Assembly (NCBI RefSeq): GCF_014649815.1
Contig: NZ_BMTT01000004.1
Coordinates: 62,001-126,000, forward strand
Source of the DNA: Streptomyces mutabilis
GTDB lineage: Bacteria > Actinomycetota > Actinomycetes > Streptomycetales > Streptomycetaceae
Direction: 5' to 3'
Length of the DNA: 64,000 nt
The notes beneath the pieces were generated by a model. That model saw only the letters and a program-made list of their open reading frames with translations, was not told the origin of the DNA and made no database searches. Position numbers and translations under genes: made by a program. Positions 18,868 through 27,591 of the stretch are shown here, piece after piece; the stretch's first letter is position 1; each line of letters starts with the position of its first letter.

Positions 18868-19997
18868 CGACGGCTCCCGCGGTCGGCGTCCTCGTGCTCG
18901 TCGTACACGTCGTACTCGTCACGGGACGCGTACTCGTCCTCTCCGGCTTCCTCGTCCTCCTCCTCGTACTCGTCCCCGGGTACTTCCTCTTCCTCGCCCT
19001 CGGGTTCTTCCTCGTCCTCGTACCCGCTCTCGGGCCCGGGCTGTTCCCCGTACTCACCCTCGGGTTCCTCGTCGTAGCCGGCCTCGTCCTCCGCCGCGGG
19101 GCGCTGTGCCTCCTGGTCCCCCTCCGCGAGAGCGTCCTCGTGGCTGCGGACGACCTCGCCGTCGCGGATCTCGCCGCGCCAGCCGTCGTCGGCCTCGCCC
19201 TTGAGGGTGATGTGGCGGACGTAGTTCTTGAGGTCGAGACGGGCCCGGCGTCCCTGCGCGCGCCACATGTTGCCGGTCTTCTCGAAGAGGCCCTTGGGGT
19301 AGTACTCGATGACGAGGATCACGCGGGTAAGGCTGTCGGCGAGCGCGTGGAAGCTGACGACGCCCTTGGTGGTGCCCTTGGCGCCCTCCGACGTCCAGGA
19401 GATCCGGTCGTCGGGGACCTGCTCGGTGGTCTTCGCCTTCCAGCTGCGGTTGGACCAGAAGATCTTCAGCTGCCAGTCCGAGGACGTGTCGTCGGCGCGG
19501 TTCGCGCTCTTGACGCCCTTGGCGAACGTGCTGAAGTCCTGGTACTGGGTCCACTGGTCGTAGGCGGTACGCAGCGGCACGCCGACGTCGACGTACTCGA
19601 TGATGACCGTCGGTTTCCGACCGCCGCCGCCCTTCTTCCGGTCCTTGCCGCCGCCGAGGTTCTTGAAGGCGCCGACCACGTTGTCCTTGACCTTGCCGGC
19701 CCCCACCTCGAACGCGGCCCGCACCGGGCTCTTGCCCTCGGCGAGCTTGCGTCCGCCGTCCAGGGCGAGCTCGGCGAAGCCGGGGCTGTTGCCCTCGGCG
19801 ATGTCGTTGAGCTTGCCGGTGGTCTCGCCGAGCTTGGTGCCGACGCCGGTCAGCAGCCGCGTGGCCTGGGCGGCGAGGTAGTCCTGCGCCTCCGCCTTGA
19901 GACGGTCGGCCGCCGCGCTCCGCGCCACGTCGGCGAAGGGATTCTTCTTCGCGGCCTTGCCCGCCGTGGAGGCCGCGGAACCGAGGGTGTCTGTCAT
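18864..19997 (-). CDS. gvpZ: SRPBCC-domain gas vesicle cluster protein GvpZ
   Basis: A 377-residue protein in three parts. Residues 1-125 are helical and basic. About 128-285 is an SRPBCC/polyketide-cyclase domain (VIIEYVDVGVPLRTAYDQWTQ, then DRISWTSEG and YYPKGLFEKTGN). About 300-377 is a strongly acidic Glu/Asp/Tyr tail. The gene is peculiar to Streptomyces-type gvp clusters. It has not, to my knowledge, been assigned a role; a ligand pocket or chaperone-like scaffold is conceivable. It is coupled by ATGA overlaps to gvpY and gvpJ. Confidence 0.85.
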   Translation of the reverse strand: MTDTLGSAASTAGKAAKKNPFADVARSAAADRLKAEAQDYLAAQATRLLTGVGTKLGETTGKLNDIAEGNSPGFAELALDGGRKLAEGKSPVRAAFEVGAGKVKDNVVGAFKNLGGGKDRKKGGGGRKPTVIIEYVDVGVPLRTAYDQWTQYQDFSTFAKGVKSANRADDTSSDWQLKIFWSNRSWKAKTTEQVPDDRISWTSEGAKGTTKGVVSFHALADSLTRVILVIEYYPKGLFEKTGNMWRAQGRRARLDLKNYVRHITLKGEADDGWRGEIRDGEVVRSHEDALAEGDQEAQRPAAEDEAGYDEEPEGEYGEQPGPESGYEDEEEPEGEEEEVPGDEYEEEDEEAGEDEYASRDEYDVYDEHEDADRGSRR

Positions 19998-20704
19998 CGC
20001 TCACCGCCGCCCTTCGACTGCCGGCCGGTGGCACCGCGGGCGGCGCCCCTGGTCCCCGCGGCCTTCTTGCCGGCCGCCCTCTTGGCGGGCTGGGCCCGCT
20101 TCGTGGCCGCCTTCTCGGCGGGGGCCCCGGCAGCGGCCTGCTTCGCGGGTGCCTTCTTGGCCGCCTTCCGCGCCTGGGGCGGGACCTTCTTCGCGGCTCG
20201 CTCGCGCCGCCCCTCGTGCTCGTCGGGCTCCTCGTCGTGGCGTTCGTCGCGAGGCTCGGCGTCGTGGCGTTCGTCGCCGCGACCGCCCTCGTCCGCGTAC
20301 TCCTCGTACTCGTCGTACGGCTCCGAGTCCTCCGAGGCCTCGGAGTCGCGCGAGGCATCGGTCCCGACGCCCGGCGCCCGGGACGTCACGCCGGAGAGCT
20401 GGTCGCGAACCTGTGCCGTGCGCCCGTGCAGACGGTCGGCGAGCGCGTCGATCCGCCGCTCGACCAGCGCGCCCGAGGCCGCCTTGCCGACGCCCCGCAG
20501 GTCCGTGCGCAGCTGGTCCCCGATCTCCTTGAAATGGGGGTTGTTCTGCAGCTGCGAGTTGACCAGCTCCGCTATGCCCTTCGGCGTCAGGTTCAGCTTC
20601 TTGCCGGCCATCATGGTGCCCACGGCGACCGCGAGTTTCAGCTTCTTCGTGCGTCCCAGCAGATATCCGGCCCCTACTGCGAGGCCCAGTCCGACTCGGT
20701 TCAT
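19994..20704 (-). CDS. gvpY: Gas vesicle cluster protein GvpY
   Basis: A 236-residue protein with a hydrophobic N-terminus (RVGLGLAVGAGYLLGRTKKLKLAVAVGTMMAG), a helical region to about residue 108, and an acidic stretch (residues 115-160, Glu/Asp/His-rich). The last 70 residues are Lys/Ala-rich and histone-like (AAKKAPAKQ). This is found in Streptomyces gvp clusters; its function is not established. The Lys-rich tail is directly followed in the operon by the acidic-tailed GvpZ. Confidence 0.8.
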   Translation of the reverse strand: MNRVGLGLAVGAGYLLGRTKKLKLAVAVGTMMAGKKLNLTPKGIAELVNSQLQNNPHFKEIGDQLRTDLRGVGKAASGALVERRIDALADRLHGRTAQVRDQLSGVTSRAPGVGTDASRDSEASEDSEPYDEYEEYADEGGRGDERHDAEPRDERHDEEPDEHEGRRERAAKKVPPQARKAAKKAPAKQAAAGAPAEKAATKRAQPAKRAAGKKAAGTRGAARGATGRQSKGGGER

Positions 20705-20964
20705 GGTGCCGTCCCGTTGCCCAATCCCGCGCTCGTGCGCGAAGCGATCTCCAGCCGGTCCAGAAGCTCGTCCTCCTGCCGGTCGAACTCCTCCTCGGTG
20801 ATCTCACCGGCCTCCAGCTGCTCCTCCAGGCGGGCCAGTTCGGCTCGGACCGTGGCGGGGTCGTAGTAGATCCGCTCGGCCTCGTTCAGCACCTGTCTGA
20901 TGGCCCAGGCGCTGCCGCGCACCGGGGCGAACGGCAGCAGCAGGACCTCGGAGATGAGTCCCAC
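20701..20964 (-). CDS. gvpG: Gas vesicle protein GvpG
   Basis: An 87-residue protein with the GvpG layout: LLLPFAPVRGSAWAIRQV at the N-terminus, then a helical EELARLEEQLEAGEITEEEFDRQEDELLDRL-like region. GvpG is an assembly chaperone that works with GvpF/L. The GTG at 20964 has GGAG upstream; the stop overlaps gvpY. Confidence 0.92.
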   Translation of the reverse strand: MGLISEVLLLPFAPVRGSAWAIRQVLNEAERIYYDPATVRAELARLEEQLEAGEITEEEFDRQEDELLDRLEIASRTSAGLGNGTAP

Positions 20965-20968
20965 GTCC

Positions 20969-21742
20969 TCACTCCGTTCCGACGTCCATTCCGCCGGCCG
21001 CCGTGCCCGCGGGCTCGGCCGGGCCGGGCTCGACGAAGCTGTACGGGGGCAGCGGACCGTTCACCCGCACCTCCAGGTGCGGCATGTCCGTGCGGGCCCG
21101 CTCCACGGCGGCCAGGAACTCCTCGGCCGCCTCCCGGTTCACCAGGAACGACACATTGGCCAGCCAGCCGGTGGAGTCGGGGCCCGTGCTCACGGCGTCG
21201 GCGGCCGGCTCCAGGGCCCGCTCCAGCGCGGTGGCGTCCTGCGCCTCCTTGTCCTTCACCGCGGCCGCGACCATCTCGCCGAGCTGGATCTTGTTCTCGT
21301 AACTCCCGCCGCCCTGCTGCCGGTTGGCCTCGGCGAGGGCCCGGATCTCCGGGCTCTCGGCCATCACGTGGTGCAGGACGGCCTCCTCCACGTGATTGGC
21401 CTTGATGTTGTACTCCACCCGGCCGTCCAGCGCGCCGAGGCGTTCCCGATAGTGCTCCGCCCGCTCGGCGAGCACCGAGGTGACCGCGTCGTCGTCCGGG
21501 GCGACGCTGCCGAAGCGCATCGGCAGCACACAGCCGGCCGCTCCCACCTCGCTCAGGACGGTCTGGTGGGCGAGCAGTTCCCGGCGCTTGGGGCGCAGCC
21601 CCTCGGGCGCGTCGCTCACCACGGCCGCCAGCCCGCCCGCCTTGAGGACGCGCACCCGGCCCGGCGGGTCGCCGACGCCGGTCAGTCCCTCGGGGAGCGA
21701 GGGGTGCGAGACGGCGGTGATGCCGTAGACGTAGGTACTCAC
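20969..21742 (-). CDS. gvpF: Gas vesicle protein GvpF (GvpL/GvpF family)
   Basis: A 257-residue GvpF/L protein opening STYVYGITAV, with VLPMRFGSVAPDDD near residue 90 and NVSFLVNREAAEEFLAAVE plus VNGPLPPYSFV near the end. GvpF binds GvpA and starts shell assembly. It is the second GvpF/L paralogue of the cluster. The GTG start overlaps the gvpA stop (GTGA). Confidence 0.93.
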   Translation of the reverse strand: MSTYVYGITAVSHPSLPEGLTGVGDPPGRVRVLKAGGLAAVVSDAPEGLRPKRRELLAHQTVLSEVGAAGCVLPMRFGSVAPDDDAVTSVLAERAEHYRERLGALDGRVEYNIKANHVEEAVLHHVMAESPEIRALAEANRQQGGGSYENKIQLGEMVAAAVKDKEAQDATALERALEPAADAVSTGPDSTGWLANVSFLVNREAAEEFLAAVERARTDMPHLEVRVNGPLPPYSFVEPGPAEPAGTAAGGMDVGTE

Positions 21743-22176
21743 TCCTGCTCCTCCTTACGTCGCGAGGGCGCGGCCTTGCGGGCCTTGGGACGGGACGCGG
21801 TCTCGCGCTCGGAGCCGCTCTCGTCACGGGCCTGGTTGAACGCGTCGGAAATGGTCTCGGCGGCGCCGGACAGCGCCCCCTTGGACTTGCCGCGGGCGCC
21901 GGACTCGGTCATCTCCCCGACCAGGTCGGGCAGGCCCGGGTCCTTGCGGGGCCCCGCCTCCAGGTCGAGCCGGTTGCACGCCTCGGCGAAGCGCAGATAG
22001 GTGTCGACGCTGGCGACGACGACGCGAACGTCGATCTTCAGAATCTCGATGCCGACCAGGGAGACGCGCACGAATGCGTCGATGACGAGCCCCCTGTCCA
22101 GAACAAGCTCAAGCACATCGTAAAGGCCGCTGCTGCCGCCTCCGCCGCCGGTCTGTTGTGCCGGTACGACAGTCAT
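21739..22176 (-). CDS. gvpA: Gas vesicle structural protein GvpA with long C-terminal extension
   Basis: The 145-residue protein has the GvpA core at residues 17-75: LYDVLELVLDRGLVIDAFVRVSLVGIEILKIDVRVVVASVDTYLRFAEACNRLDL-type sequence. About 70 further residues follow, rich in charged and Ala/Ser residues. Classical GvpA is only about 70 residues, so half of this protein is extra. The first gvp shell gene is preceded by GAGGGAGGAA. The 70-bp leader after gvpO contains GTG-rich dinucleotide-like sequence. Confidence 0.9.
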   Translation of the reverse strand: MTVVPAQQTGGGGGSSGLYDVLELVLDRGLVIDAFVRVSLVGIEILKIDVRVVVASVDTYLRFAEACNRLDLEAGPRKDPGLPDLVGEMTESGARGKSKGALSGAAETISDAFNQARDESGSERETASRPKARKAAPSRRKEEQE

Positions 22177-22246
22177 GCCAGCTGTTCCTCCCTCTTGTCT
22201 GTGGGTGTGTGTACGGGTGTGGGTGCGGTCGGGCCGGCCGGACGGC

Positions 22247-22618
22247 CTAACGGCCGCCGCGCGAGTCGGCCCGGCCACGCTCGTAACGCCGGACGCGTCG
22301 GTAGCCCGTGAGCTGCCCCTCGGAGTCGAGCTCCACCTGATAGCTCGCCATCAGGCTCATCGTGTCGGGCACGCGCTCGAGCTCGAGCACCTCGACCTCC
22401 AGCGACCAGCCCTCCTCCGTCTGCTCGAAGGACGACACGGTCTCCGCTGTCATGCCGGTGAGGTCCGCGAGTTGGGCGCGTGCCTCACGCAGCACCTCCA
22501 TCGGCCGGGGCCGACGCGACTCCTGCGAGTCTTGTGACTTCTGTGACTTCGCTTCCGTGTAACTGTGTGAACTCTGTTGTGAGCCTTGCGATTCGGACGT
22601 GTTGTTCGTGTTCGACAT
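22247..22618 (-). CDS. gvpO: Gas vesicle protein GvpO
   Basis: A 123-residue protein with a Ser/Gln/Lys-rich N-terminal tail (about 35 residues) and the GvpO domain: VLREARAQLADLTG, WSLEVEVLELERVPDT, ASYQVELD and GYRRVRRYERG. GvpO is needed for vesicle formation in haloarchaea and is thought to regulate or assist. It is the first gene of the gvp operon, with GGGGGAGG before the ATG. The serine-rich segment has lower GC than its surroundings. Confidence 0.92.
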   Translation of the reverse strand: MSNTNNTSESQGSQQSSHSYTEAKSQKSQDSQESRRPRPMEVLREARAQLADLTGMTAETVSSFEQTEEGWSLEVEVLELERVPDTMSLMASYQVELDSEGQLTGYRRVRRYERGRADSRGGR

Positions 22619-22713
22619 GGCCACCTCCCCCTCCGTGTGGCCGCAAGAGTGTTCGCCAAACCTCCACCGGCGCAGGCATGTGCCCCGCACCCGGCCCCCG
22701 CACCGCGGCCGGC

Positions 22714-23643
22714 TCAGCCGCGCACGGAATCCAGCCGCCGCCGGGCGGGGCCCAGGCTCCGGGCGCGGCCGGTGATTCCGGCCCAGGGCCGGGTACGCGC
22801 CTGGTCGACGGCGTCCGCGATCGTCCAGCGGCGGGCGTGCAGCGCGGGGTCGTCCAACTGGTCCCAGGGGAGCGGGGTGGCGACGGGAGCGCCGGGCAGG
22901 GCCCGGACGGTGAAGGGGGCGACCGCGGTCTGCGCGTAGGCGTTGCGCTGGATGTCGAGGTAGAGCCGGCTGCCCCGGTCCTTCTTGCGGGCGGCGGTGG
23001 TGAGACGGTCGGGACGTTCCGCGACCAGCACTTCGGCGACGTCCCGAGCGAACTCCCGTACCTCGTCGACGTTGTGACTACCGCTCAGTGGCACGACCAC
23101 GTGGAGCCCCCGGGACCCGGTGGTCATGAGCGCCGAAGGCAGCTCCAGCTCGTCGAGCAGTTCGCCCAGCAGCCCGGCCGCCTCCCGGACCGCCGGGAAG
23201 TCGTCGCCGGCCGGGTCGAGGTCGAAGACCATGCGGTCCGGCCGGTCCACGTCCCCGACTCGGGACAGCCAGCGGTGCAGGGTGAGGGCGGCCTGGTCGG
23301 CGAGGTAGAGGAGGGTGGCGGTGTCGTCGCAGACGGTGTGGCGGACGGTACCGCCCTCCTTGCCCACTTCCACGCGGCCGATCCAGTCCGGATAGTGTTC
23401 CGGGGTGTTCTTCTGCATGAAGCGGGGGCCGTCCACACCGTCCGGATGCCGCTCCAGCATCAGCGGACGGCCCCGCAGGTGCGGCAGCACGAAGGGGGCG
23501 ACGGCTCGGTAGTAGTCGACGAGGTCGGCCTTGGTGTACTCCTCGGCGCCGCCCTCGCCCCCGGGGAACAGCACCTTGTCCGGCCGGTGCACCTCCACCG
23601 TGCGCCGCCCGGCCCGGACGGTCCGTACGGCGTCCCGGCTCAC
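22714..23643 (-). CDS. LigD-type polymerase/primase (non-homologous end-joining)
   Basis: A 309-residue stand-alone LigD polymerase domain. It has the ENKxxFP-like RPDKVLFP segment, catalytic DLDP (metal-binding aspartates near residue 145), SRGLHVVVPL and a DDTATLLYLADQAAL region. Such proteins fill ends during NHEJ with Ku and a ligase; neither ligase nor Ku is adjacent. The GTG start overlaps the transketolase stop (GTGA), so translation is probably coupled. It ends 95 bp before gvpO. Confidence 0.88.
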   Translation of the reverse strand: MSRDAVRTVRAGRRTVEVHRPDKVLFPGGEGGAEEYTKADLVDYYRAVAPFVLPHLRGRPLMLERHPDGVDGPRFMQKNTPEHYPDWIGRVEVGKEGGTVRHTVCDDTATLLYLADQAALTLHRWLSRVGDVDRPDRMVFDLDPAGDDFPAVREAAGLLGELLDELELPSALMTTGSRGLHVVVPLSGSHNVDEVREFARDVAEVLVAERPDRLTTAARKKDRGSRLYLDIQRNAYAQTAVAPFTVRALPGAPVATPLPWDQLDDPALHARRWTIADAVDQARTRPWAGITGRARSLGPARRRLDSVRG

Positions 23644-25487
23644 CGGACGATCGCCTGCTCCACGAGCATCCGCCCGGCCGCCTCGATGGACTCGGCGTCG
23701 ATCCCGGCAGCGTGCAACTCTTCCGCCGGGCTCGCGGAACCGGGCATCGTCTCGACGGCGAGCCGGACCAGGCGGGGCACGGGCCGCCCGTCGGCGAACG
23801 CGTCGAGGACCGCGTCCCCGATGCCGCCCTCCCTGCGGTGGTCCTCCACGGTCAGCAGGCAGCCGGTCTCCTCGGCGGCCCGGCGCAGAGCGGCCCGGTC
23901 GACGGGCTTGACCGAGTACAGGTCGATCACCCGGATCCGGATGCCGTCCTGCTCCAGTGCGTCGGCCGCGGCGAGCGCCTCGTGCACGGTGACGCCGGCC
24001 GCGACGACGGTGAGCCGGTCGCGGTCGGAGGAGCGCAGGACCTTGCTGCCGCCGACGGGGAACTCCTCGTCGGGGCCGTAGATGACCTTGCTGCCGCCGC
24101 GCGAGGTGCGCAGGTAGCGGATGCCCTCCAGACCGGCCATCTCGGCGACGAGCCGGGCGGTCTGGTTGGCGTCGCACGGGTACAGCACCGTCGAACCGTG
24201 GATGGCCCGCATCATCGCGATGTCCTCCAAACCCATCTGACTGGGACCGTCCTGGCCGATCGCGACGCCCGCGTGGGAGCCGACGAGGTTGATGCCGGAG
24301 CCGCTGACGGACGCCATGCGCACGAAGTCGTACGCCCGGGTCAGGAAGGCGGCGAAGGAGGTGGCGAACGGCACCCAGCCGCGCGCCGCCATCCCGACCG
24401 CGGCGGCGACCATCTGCTGCTCGGCGATGTAGCACTCGAAGTAGCGCTCGGGGTGCTCCTTGGCGAAGAACTCGGCGCGCGTGGAGTCGCCGACCTCGCC
24501 GTCGAGGGCCACGACGTCGCCGCGGGCGGTGCCCAGCGCGGCGAGCGCCTCGCCGAAGGCGTTGCGGGTGGCGACCTCGTCGTCCTTGTCGTAGCGGGGC
24601 AGTTCGACCTCCCCGGTGCCGGCGGAGTGCAGTGCCCGCGCCGCCGGGGGATCCTGCACCCGGACGCGGAGGTCGCGCGGGCCGCCGAGCTCGGCGATGG
24701 CCTCCTCCGCCTCCGGCAGCGGTTTGCCGTGCTGGCCCTCGCGGTCCTCGACGGCCTCGACGCCCTTGCCCTTGAGGGTGCGGGCGATGACGGCCGTGGG
24801 CTGGCCCTTGGTGGACAGGGCCTCGCCGTACGCGCGGTCGATGGCGTCCACGTCGTGGCCGTCGATCTCGACGGTGTGCCAGCCGAAGGCCCGGAAGCGG
24901 CGCGCGTACGCGTCGAGGTCGTGGCCGTACCGGGTCGGACCGCGCTGGCCGAGACGGTTGACGTCCACGATCACGGTGAGGTTGTCGAGTTGCTCGTACC
25001 CGGCGTGCTCCGCGGCCTCCCACACCGACCCCTCGGCCATCTCACTGTCGCCGCACAGCACCCACACTCGGTAGTCGGTGCGGTCCAGCCGCTTGCCGGA
25101 CAGCGCGATGCCCACGCCTACGGGCAGCCCCTGGCCGAGCGAACCGGTGGCCGTCTCGACCCACGGCAGCCGCTGCGGGGTGGGGTGCCCCTCCAGGCGG
25201 CTGCCCAGCTTGCGGAAGGTGAGCAGTTCCTCGTCGTCGATGGCGCCTGCCGCCTTGTAGGCGGAGTAGAGGAGGGGAGACGCGTGTCCCTTGGACAGGA
25301 CGAAGCGGTCGTTGCCGGGGTGGGCGGGGCGCTCGAAGTCGTAGCGGAGGTGGTTGGCGAGGAGTACGGCCATCAGGTCCGCGGCGGACATCGAGGACGT
25401 CGGGTGCCCGGAGCCCGCGGCGGCGGACGCCCGCACGCTGTCGACGCGCAACTGCTGTCCGAGGTCGACGAGTTCACCGGTGTTCAT
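23640..25487 (-). CDS. Transketolase (single-chain)
   Basis: A 615-residue transketolase. The thiamine-pyrophosphate motif GDSEMAEGS...NLTVIVDVN is near residue 150. The pyrimidine-binding domain has GSGINLVGSHAGVAIGQDGPSQMG near 400, and a C-terminal transketolase domain follows. It interconverts sugar phosphates in the pentose-phosphate pathway. Unlike the usual Streptomyces tkt it is not beside tal/zwf; it sits between a flavoprotein and LigD-Pol with 4-bp overlaps on both sides. GAAGGAG precedes the ATG. It may serve stationary-phase or spore metabolism. Confidence 0.9.
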   Translation of the reverse strand: MNTGELVDLGQQLRVDSVRASAAAGSGHPTSSMSAADLMAVLLANHLRYDFERPAHPGNDRFVLSKGHASPLLYSAYKAAGAIDDEELLTFRKLGSRLEGHPTPQRLPWVETATGSLGQGLPVGVGIALSGKRLDRTDYRVWVLCGDSEMAEGSVWEAAEHAGYEQLDNLTVIVDVNRLGQRGPTRYGHDLDAYARRFRAFGWHTVEIDGHDVDAIDRAYGEALSTKGQPTAVIARTLKGKGVEAVEDREGQHGKPLPEAEEAIAELGGPRDLRVRVQDPPAARALHSAGTGEVELPRYDKDDEVATRNAFGEALAALGTARGDVVALDGEVGDSTRAEFFAKEHPERYFECYIAEQQMVAAAVGMAARGWVPFATSFAAFLTRAYDFVRMASVSGSGINLVGSHAGVAIGQDGPSQMGLEDIAMMRAIHGSTVLYPCDANQTARLVAEMAGLEGIRYLRTSRGGSKVIYGPDEEFPVGGSKVLRSSDRDRLTVVAAGVTVHEALAAADALEQDGIRIRVIDLYSVKPVDRAALRRAAEETGCLLTVEDHRREGGIGDAVLDAFADGRPVPRLVRLAVETMPGSASPAEELHAAGIDAESIEAAGRMLVEQAIVR

Positions 25488-27433
25488 GAGTCTCCTTCCG
25501 CGGCGCGGCCGTCGGTTCGCTTGACGGGGCCGGGGGCGATGTCGGGTCCGGGAGGCGGCTGGTTCGCCGGGGGTTCGGGTTCCGGGTCGGCGGGCGGGCG
25601 GGCTGAGCGGCTCGGCGCGGGCGCGCCGGGGACCCGGGCTCCGGGTGGCCTGGAGGATTTGGGCATGACGGAGGGCTTGGGCGTGGCGGCGGGCTTGGCC
25701 GCCCTGGGTGGCTCAGAGGCCTTGCGGGGCTCGCCCGGCGCGCGGTCCGAACGGGACTCGGCCGCCTCGGCGGGGCGGCGGTGCCGGCCGGCACCGCCAG
25801 CGGCGGCGTGCGCCTCGCCGGGCTGCTTCTTGGCGGGCCGGTTCTCGGCGGGCTGGTTCTTCGCCGGCTCCGGGCCCGGTTGATTCTTCGACGGCTCACC
25901 GCCCGGTTGCGCCTTGGCGGGCTCACCACCCGGTTGGTTCTTCGCGGGCTCACGGCCCGGCTGATTCGCGGCGGACTCACTTCGTCGCCCCTGCGCGGGC
26001 TCACCATCAGGCCGGTGTTCCCCAGCCCCGGCACCTGCCCCTGATCGCCCCGCGGCCGAATCGCCGCCGGACCGGGCCCCGGCGCGGGCGCCGTCCGCCG
26101 GGCCGCCGGCCGCGTCGCTGTCCGGCCGTCCCGGCACCCGGGCCACCTCCGGCGACGCCGACTCCAAGGGCACGGACCAGGACCGTACGAGACCCAGCTG
26201 CACGGCCTGCCGGGGCAGCACCGCGTCGAGCAGCCAGTCCGCGGCCACCCGCACGCGATTGCCCGGCATCGCCGCCAGGTGGTAGCCCCGGGTGACCGCG
26301 CCCGCCGCCGGGCCGGACATCGGCACCCCCAGCGGGTTGGCTGCGGCCTTGGCGCCGCCGAGGTCCACGACGAACCCCATGTCACGGTGCCGGTAGGCCC
26401 GTCGCTCACCACCGATGCCGAGCGACGCGGTGACGTTCTGCGCGCAGACCTTGCCGTGCCGCCAGGCGTGCTGCGCGGTCATCGGCGTGTACTGGCCGGG
26501 CCGGCTCAGGTCGGGCACGGCGGCCACGTCACCGCACGCGAACAGCTCGGGCCGCCCCGGCACCTGGAGGTGCGGGTCAACGAGGAGCCGGCCGCGTTCC
26601 ATGGGCAGCCCCAGGGACTCCACCAGCGGGTCGGGCCGCACGCCCACGCACCACACCAGCGTGCGGGTGTCCACGGTCGTACCGTCGGTCAGCAGGACAC
26701 CGTCGTGCGTGGCCTCCTTCACGGAGGTCCCCATCCGCACGTCGACGCCCCGCTGCCGCAGCACCCGCTCGGCGGTGCGGGAGAGGCGCTCGTCCATCTC
26801 TGGCAGCACCCGTTCCGCCACGTCCAGCAGCATCCAGCGGGGCCGCATGCCGGTGCGCATCGGATGCCTGCGGACCTGGGCGTCGGTGTACATCTGGCCG
26901 TGCGCGGCGACCTCGGTGCCGGTGTATCCCGCGCCGACCACGACGAAGGTGCACCGGGCGGCGCACTCCGCGCGGTCGCCGGCCGCCGCCGCCAGCTCCA
27001 CCTGCCGGGTCACGTGATCGCGCAGGTACAACGCCTCCGGCAGCCCGCGGAAGCCGTGCGCGTGCTCGGCGACGCCGGGGATGGGCAGCAGCTTGTTGAC
27101 ACTTCCCGCGGCGAGCACCAGCCGGTCGTAGCGCAGGGCGCCCTCGCCGCCCTCCGGGTCCGTGTAGTGCACGGTGCGCCCGTCGAGGTCGATGCCGTCG
27201 GCCTCACCGAGCACCAGCCGCACGCGCGGCAGGGTGCCCGACAGGGACACGCTCACCCGGCGCGGTTCCAGGATTCCGGCGGCGACCTGCGGCAGCAGGG
27301 GCAGGTAGAGGAAGTAGTCGGTCGGATTGAGCAGGGTGATGTCGGCCTGGTGCCGGGTGAGCCGGGACAGGGTGCGGGCCGTCCGGTACCCGGCGAAGCC
27401 GGCACCGACGATCACGATGCGGGGTCGGCTCAC
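25484..27433 (-). CDS. NAD(P)/FAD-dependent oxidoreductase (NDH-2-like) with repeat-rich tail
   Basis: The 649-residue protein has an N-terminal type II NADH dehydrogenase-like flavoprotein (about 1-440). It contains FAD motif IVIVGAGFAG, NAD motif FVVVGAGYTGTEVA near 165 and the FACGDVAAVPD FAD motif near 300. About 200 residues of Pro/Ala/Arg-rich, low-complexity sequence follow, including nonapeptide repeats of the form QPGGEPAKN. Membrane attachment is likely via the C-terminal part of the core domain. It would pass electrons from NADH to quinone. The GTG at 27433 has GGAGG. It overlaps the transketolase start. Confidence 0.82.
   Translation of the reverse strand: MSRPRIVIVGAGFAGYRTARTLSRLTRHQADITLLNPTDYFLYLPLLPQVAAGILEPRRVSVSLSGTLPRVRLVLGEADGIDLDGRTVHYTDPEGGEGALRYDRLVLAAGSVNKLLPIPGVAEHAHGFRGLPEALYLRDHVTRQVELAAAAGDRAECAARCTFVVVGAGYTGTEVAAHGQMYTDAQVRRHPMRTGMRPRWMLLDVAERVLPEMDERLSRTAERVLRQRGVDVRMGTSVKEATHDGVLLTDGTTVDTRTLVWCVGVRPDPLVESLGLPMERGRLLVDPHLQVPGRPELFACGDVAAVPDLSRPGQYTPMTAQHAWRHGKVCAQNVTASLGIGGERRAYRHRDMGFVVDLGGAKAAANPLGVPMSGPAAGAVTRGYHLAAMPGNRVRVAADWLLDAVLPRQAVQLGLVRSWSVPLESASPEVARVPGRPDSDAAGGPADGARAGARSGGDSAAGRSGAGAGAGEHRPDGEPAQGRRSESAANQPGREPAKNQPGGEPAKAQPGGEPSKNQPGPEPAKNQPAENRPAKKQPGEAHAAAGGAGRHRRPAEAAESRSDRAPGEPRKASEPPRAAKPAATPKPSVMPKSSRPPGARVPGAPAPSRSARPPADPEPEPPANQPPPGPDIAPGPVKRTDGRAAEGDS
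25812..25975. repeat. 27-bp tandem repeat encoding QPGxEPAKN nonapeptides
   Basis: About five degenerate copies of a 27-bp unit sit in the tail of the flavoprotein gene. They translate (minus strand) as QPGREPAKN, QPGGEPAKA, QPGGEPSKN and QPGPEPAKN, followed by degraded copies. Confidence 0.75.
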
Positions 27434-27591
27434 GGTTCGCCTCCGGGCTGTCGCGTACCTCGGGAGCCTTCCGCGTCCCCTTGACCAGGGCGCCCAAACG
27501 TCCGGCGGGCGGCCGCCGGACCCCGGTTTCCCCTCGTACGCCCGGGTACTCGCCCCCGGACCCACCCGCCCCATACCGGAGGCAACCCCCC

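Noticed and set aside
18858-20801. A plus-strand open frame of 647 codons over gvpZ, gvpY and gvpG.
   Set aside because: It is a shadow of the minus-strand gvp genes; it has no ribosome site or motif.
17296-22618. Whether the gvp cluster is a horizontally acquired island.
   Set aside because: Codon bias and GC look like the surroundings, and no integrase, tRNA target or direct repeats flank it.
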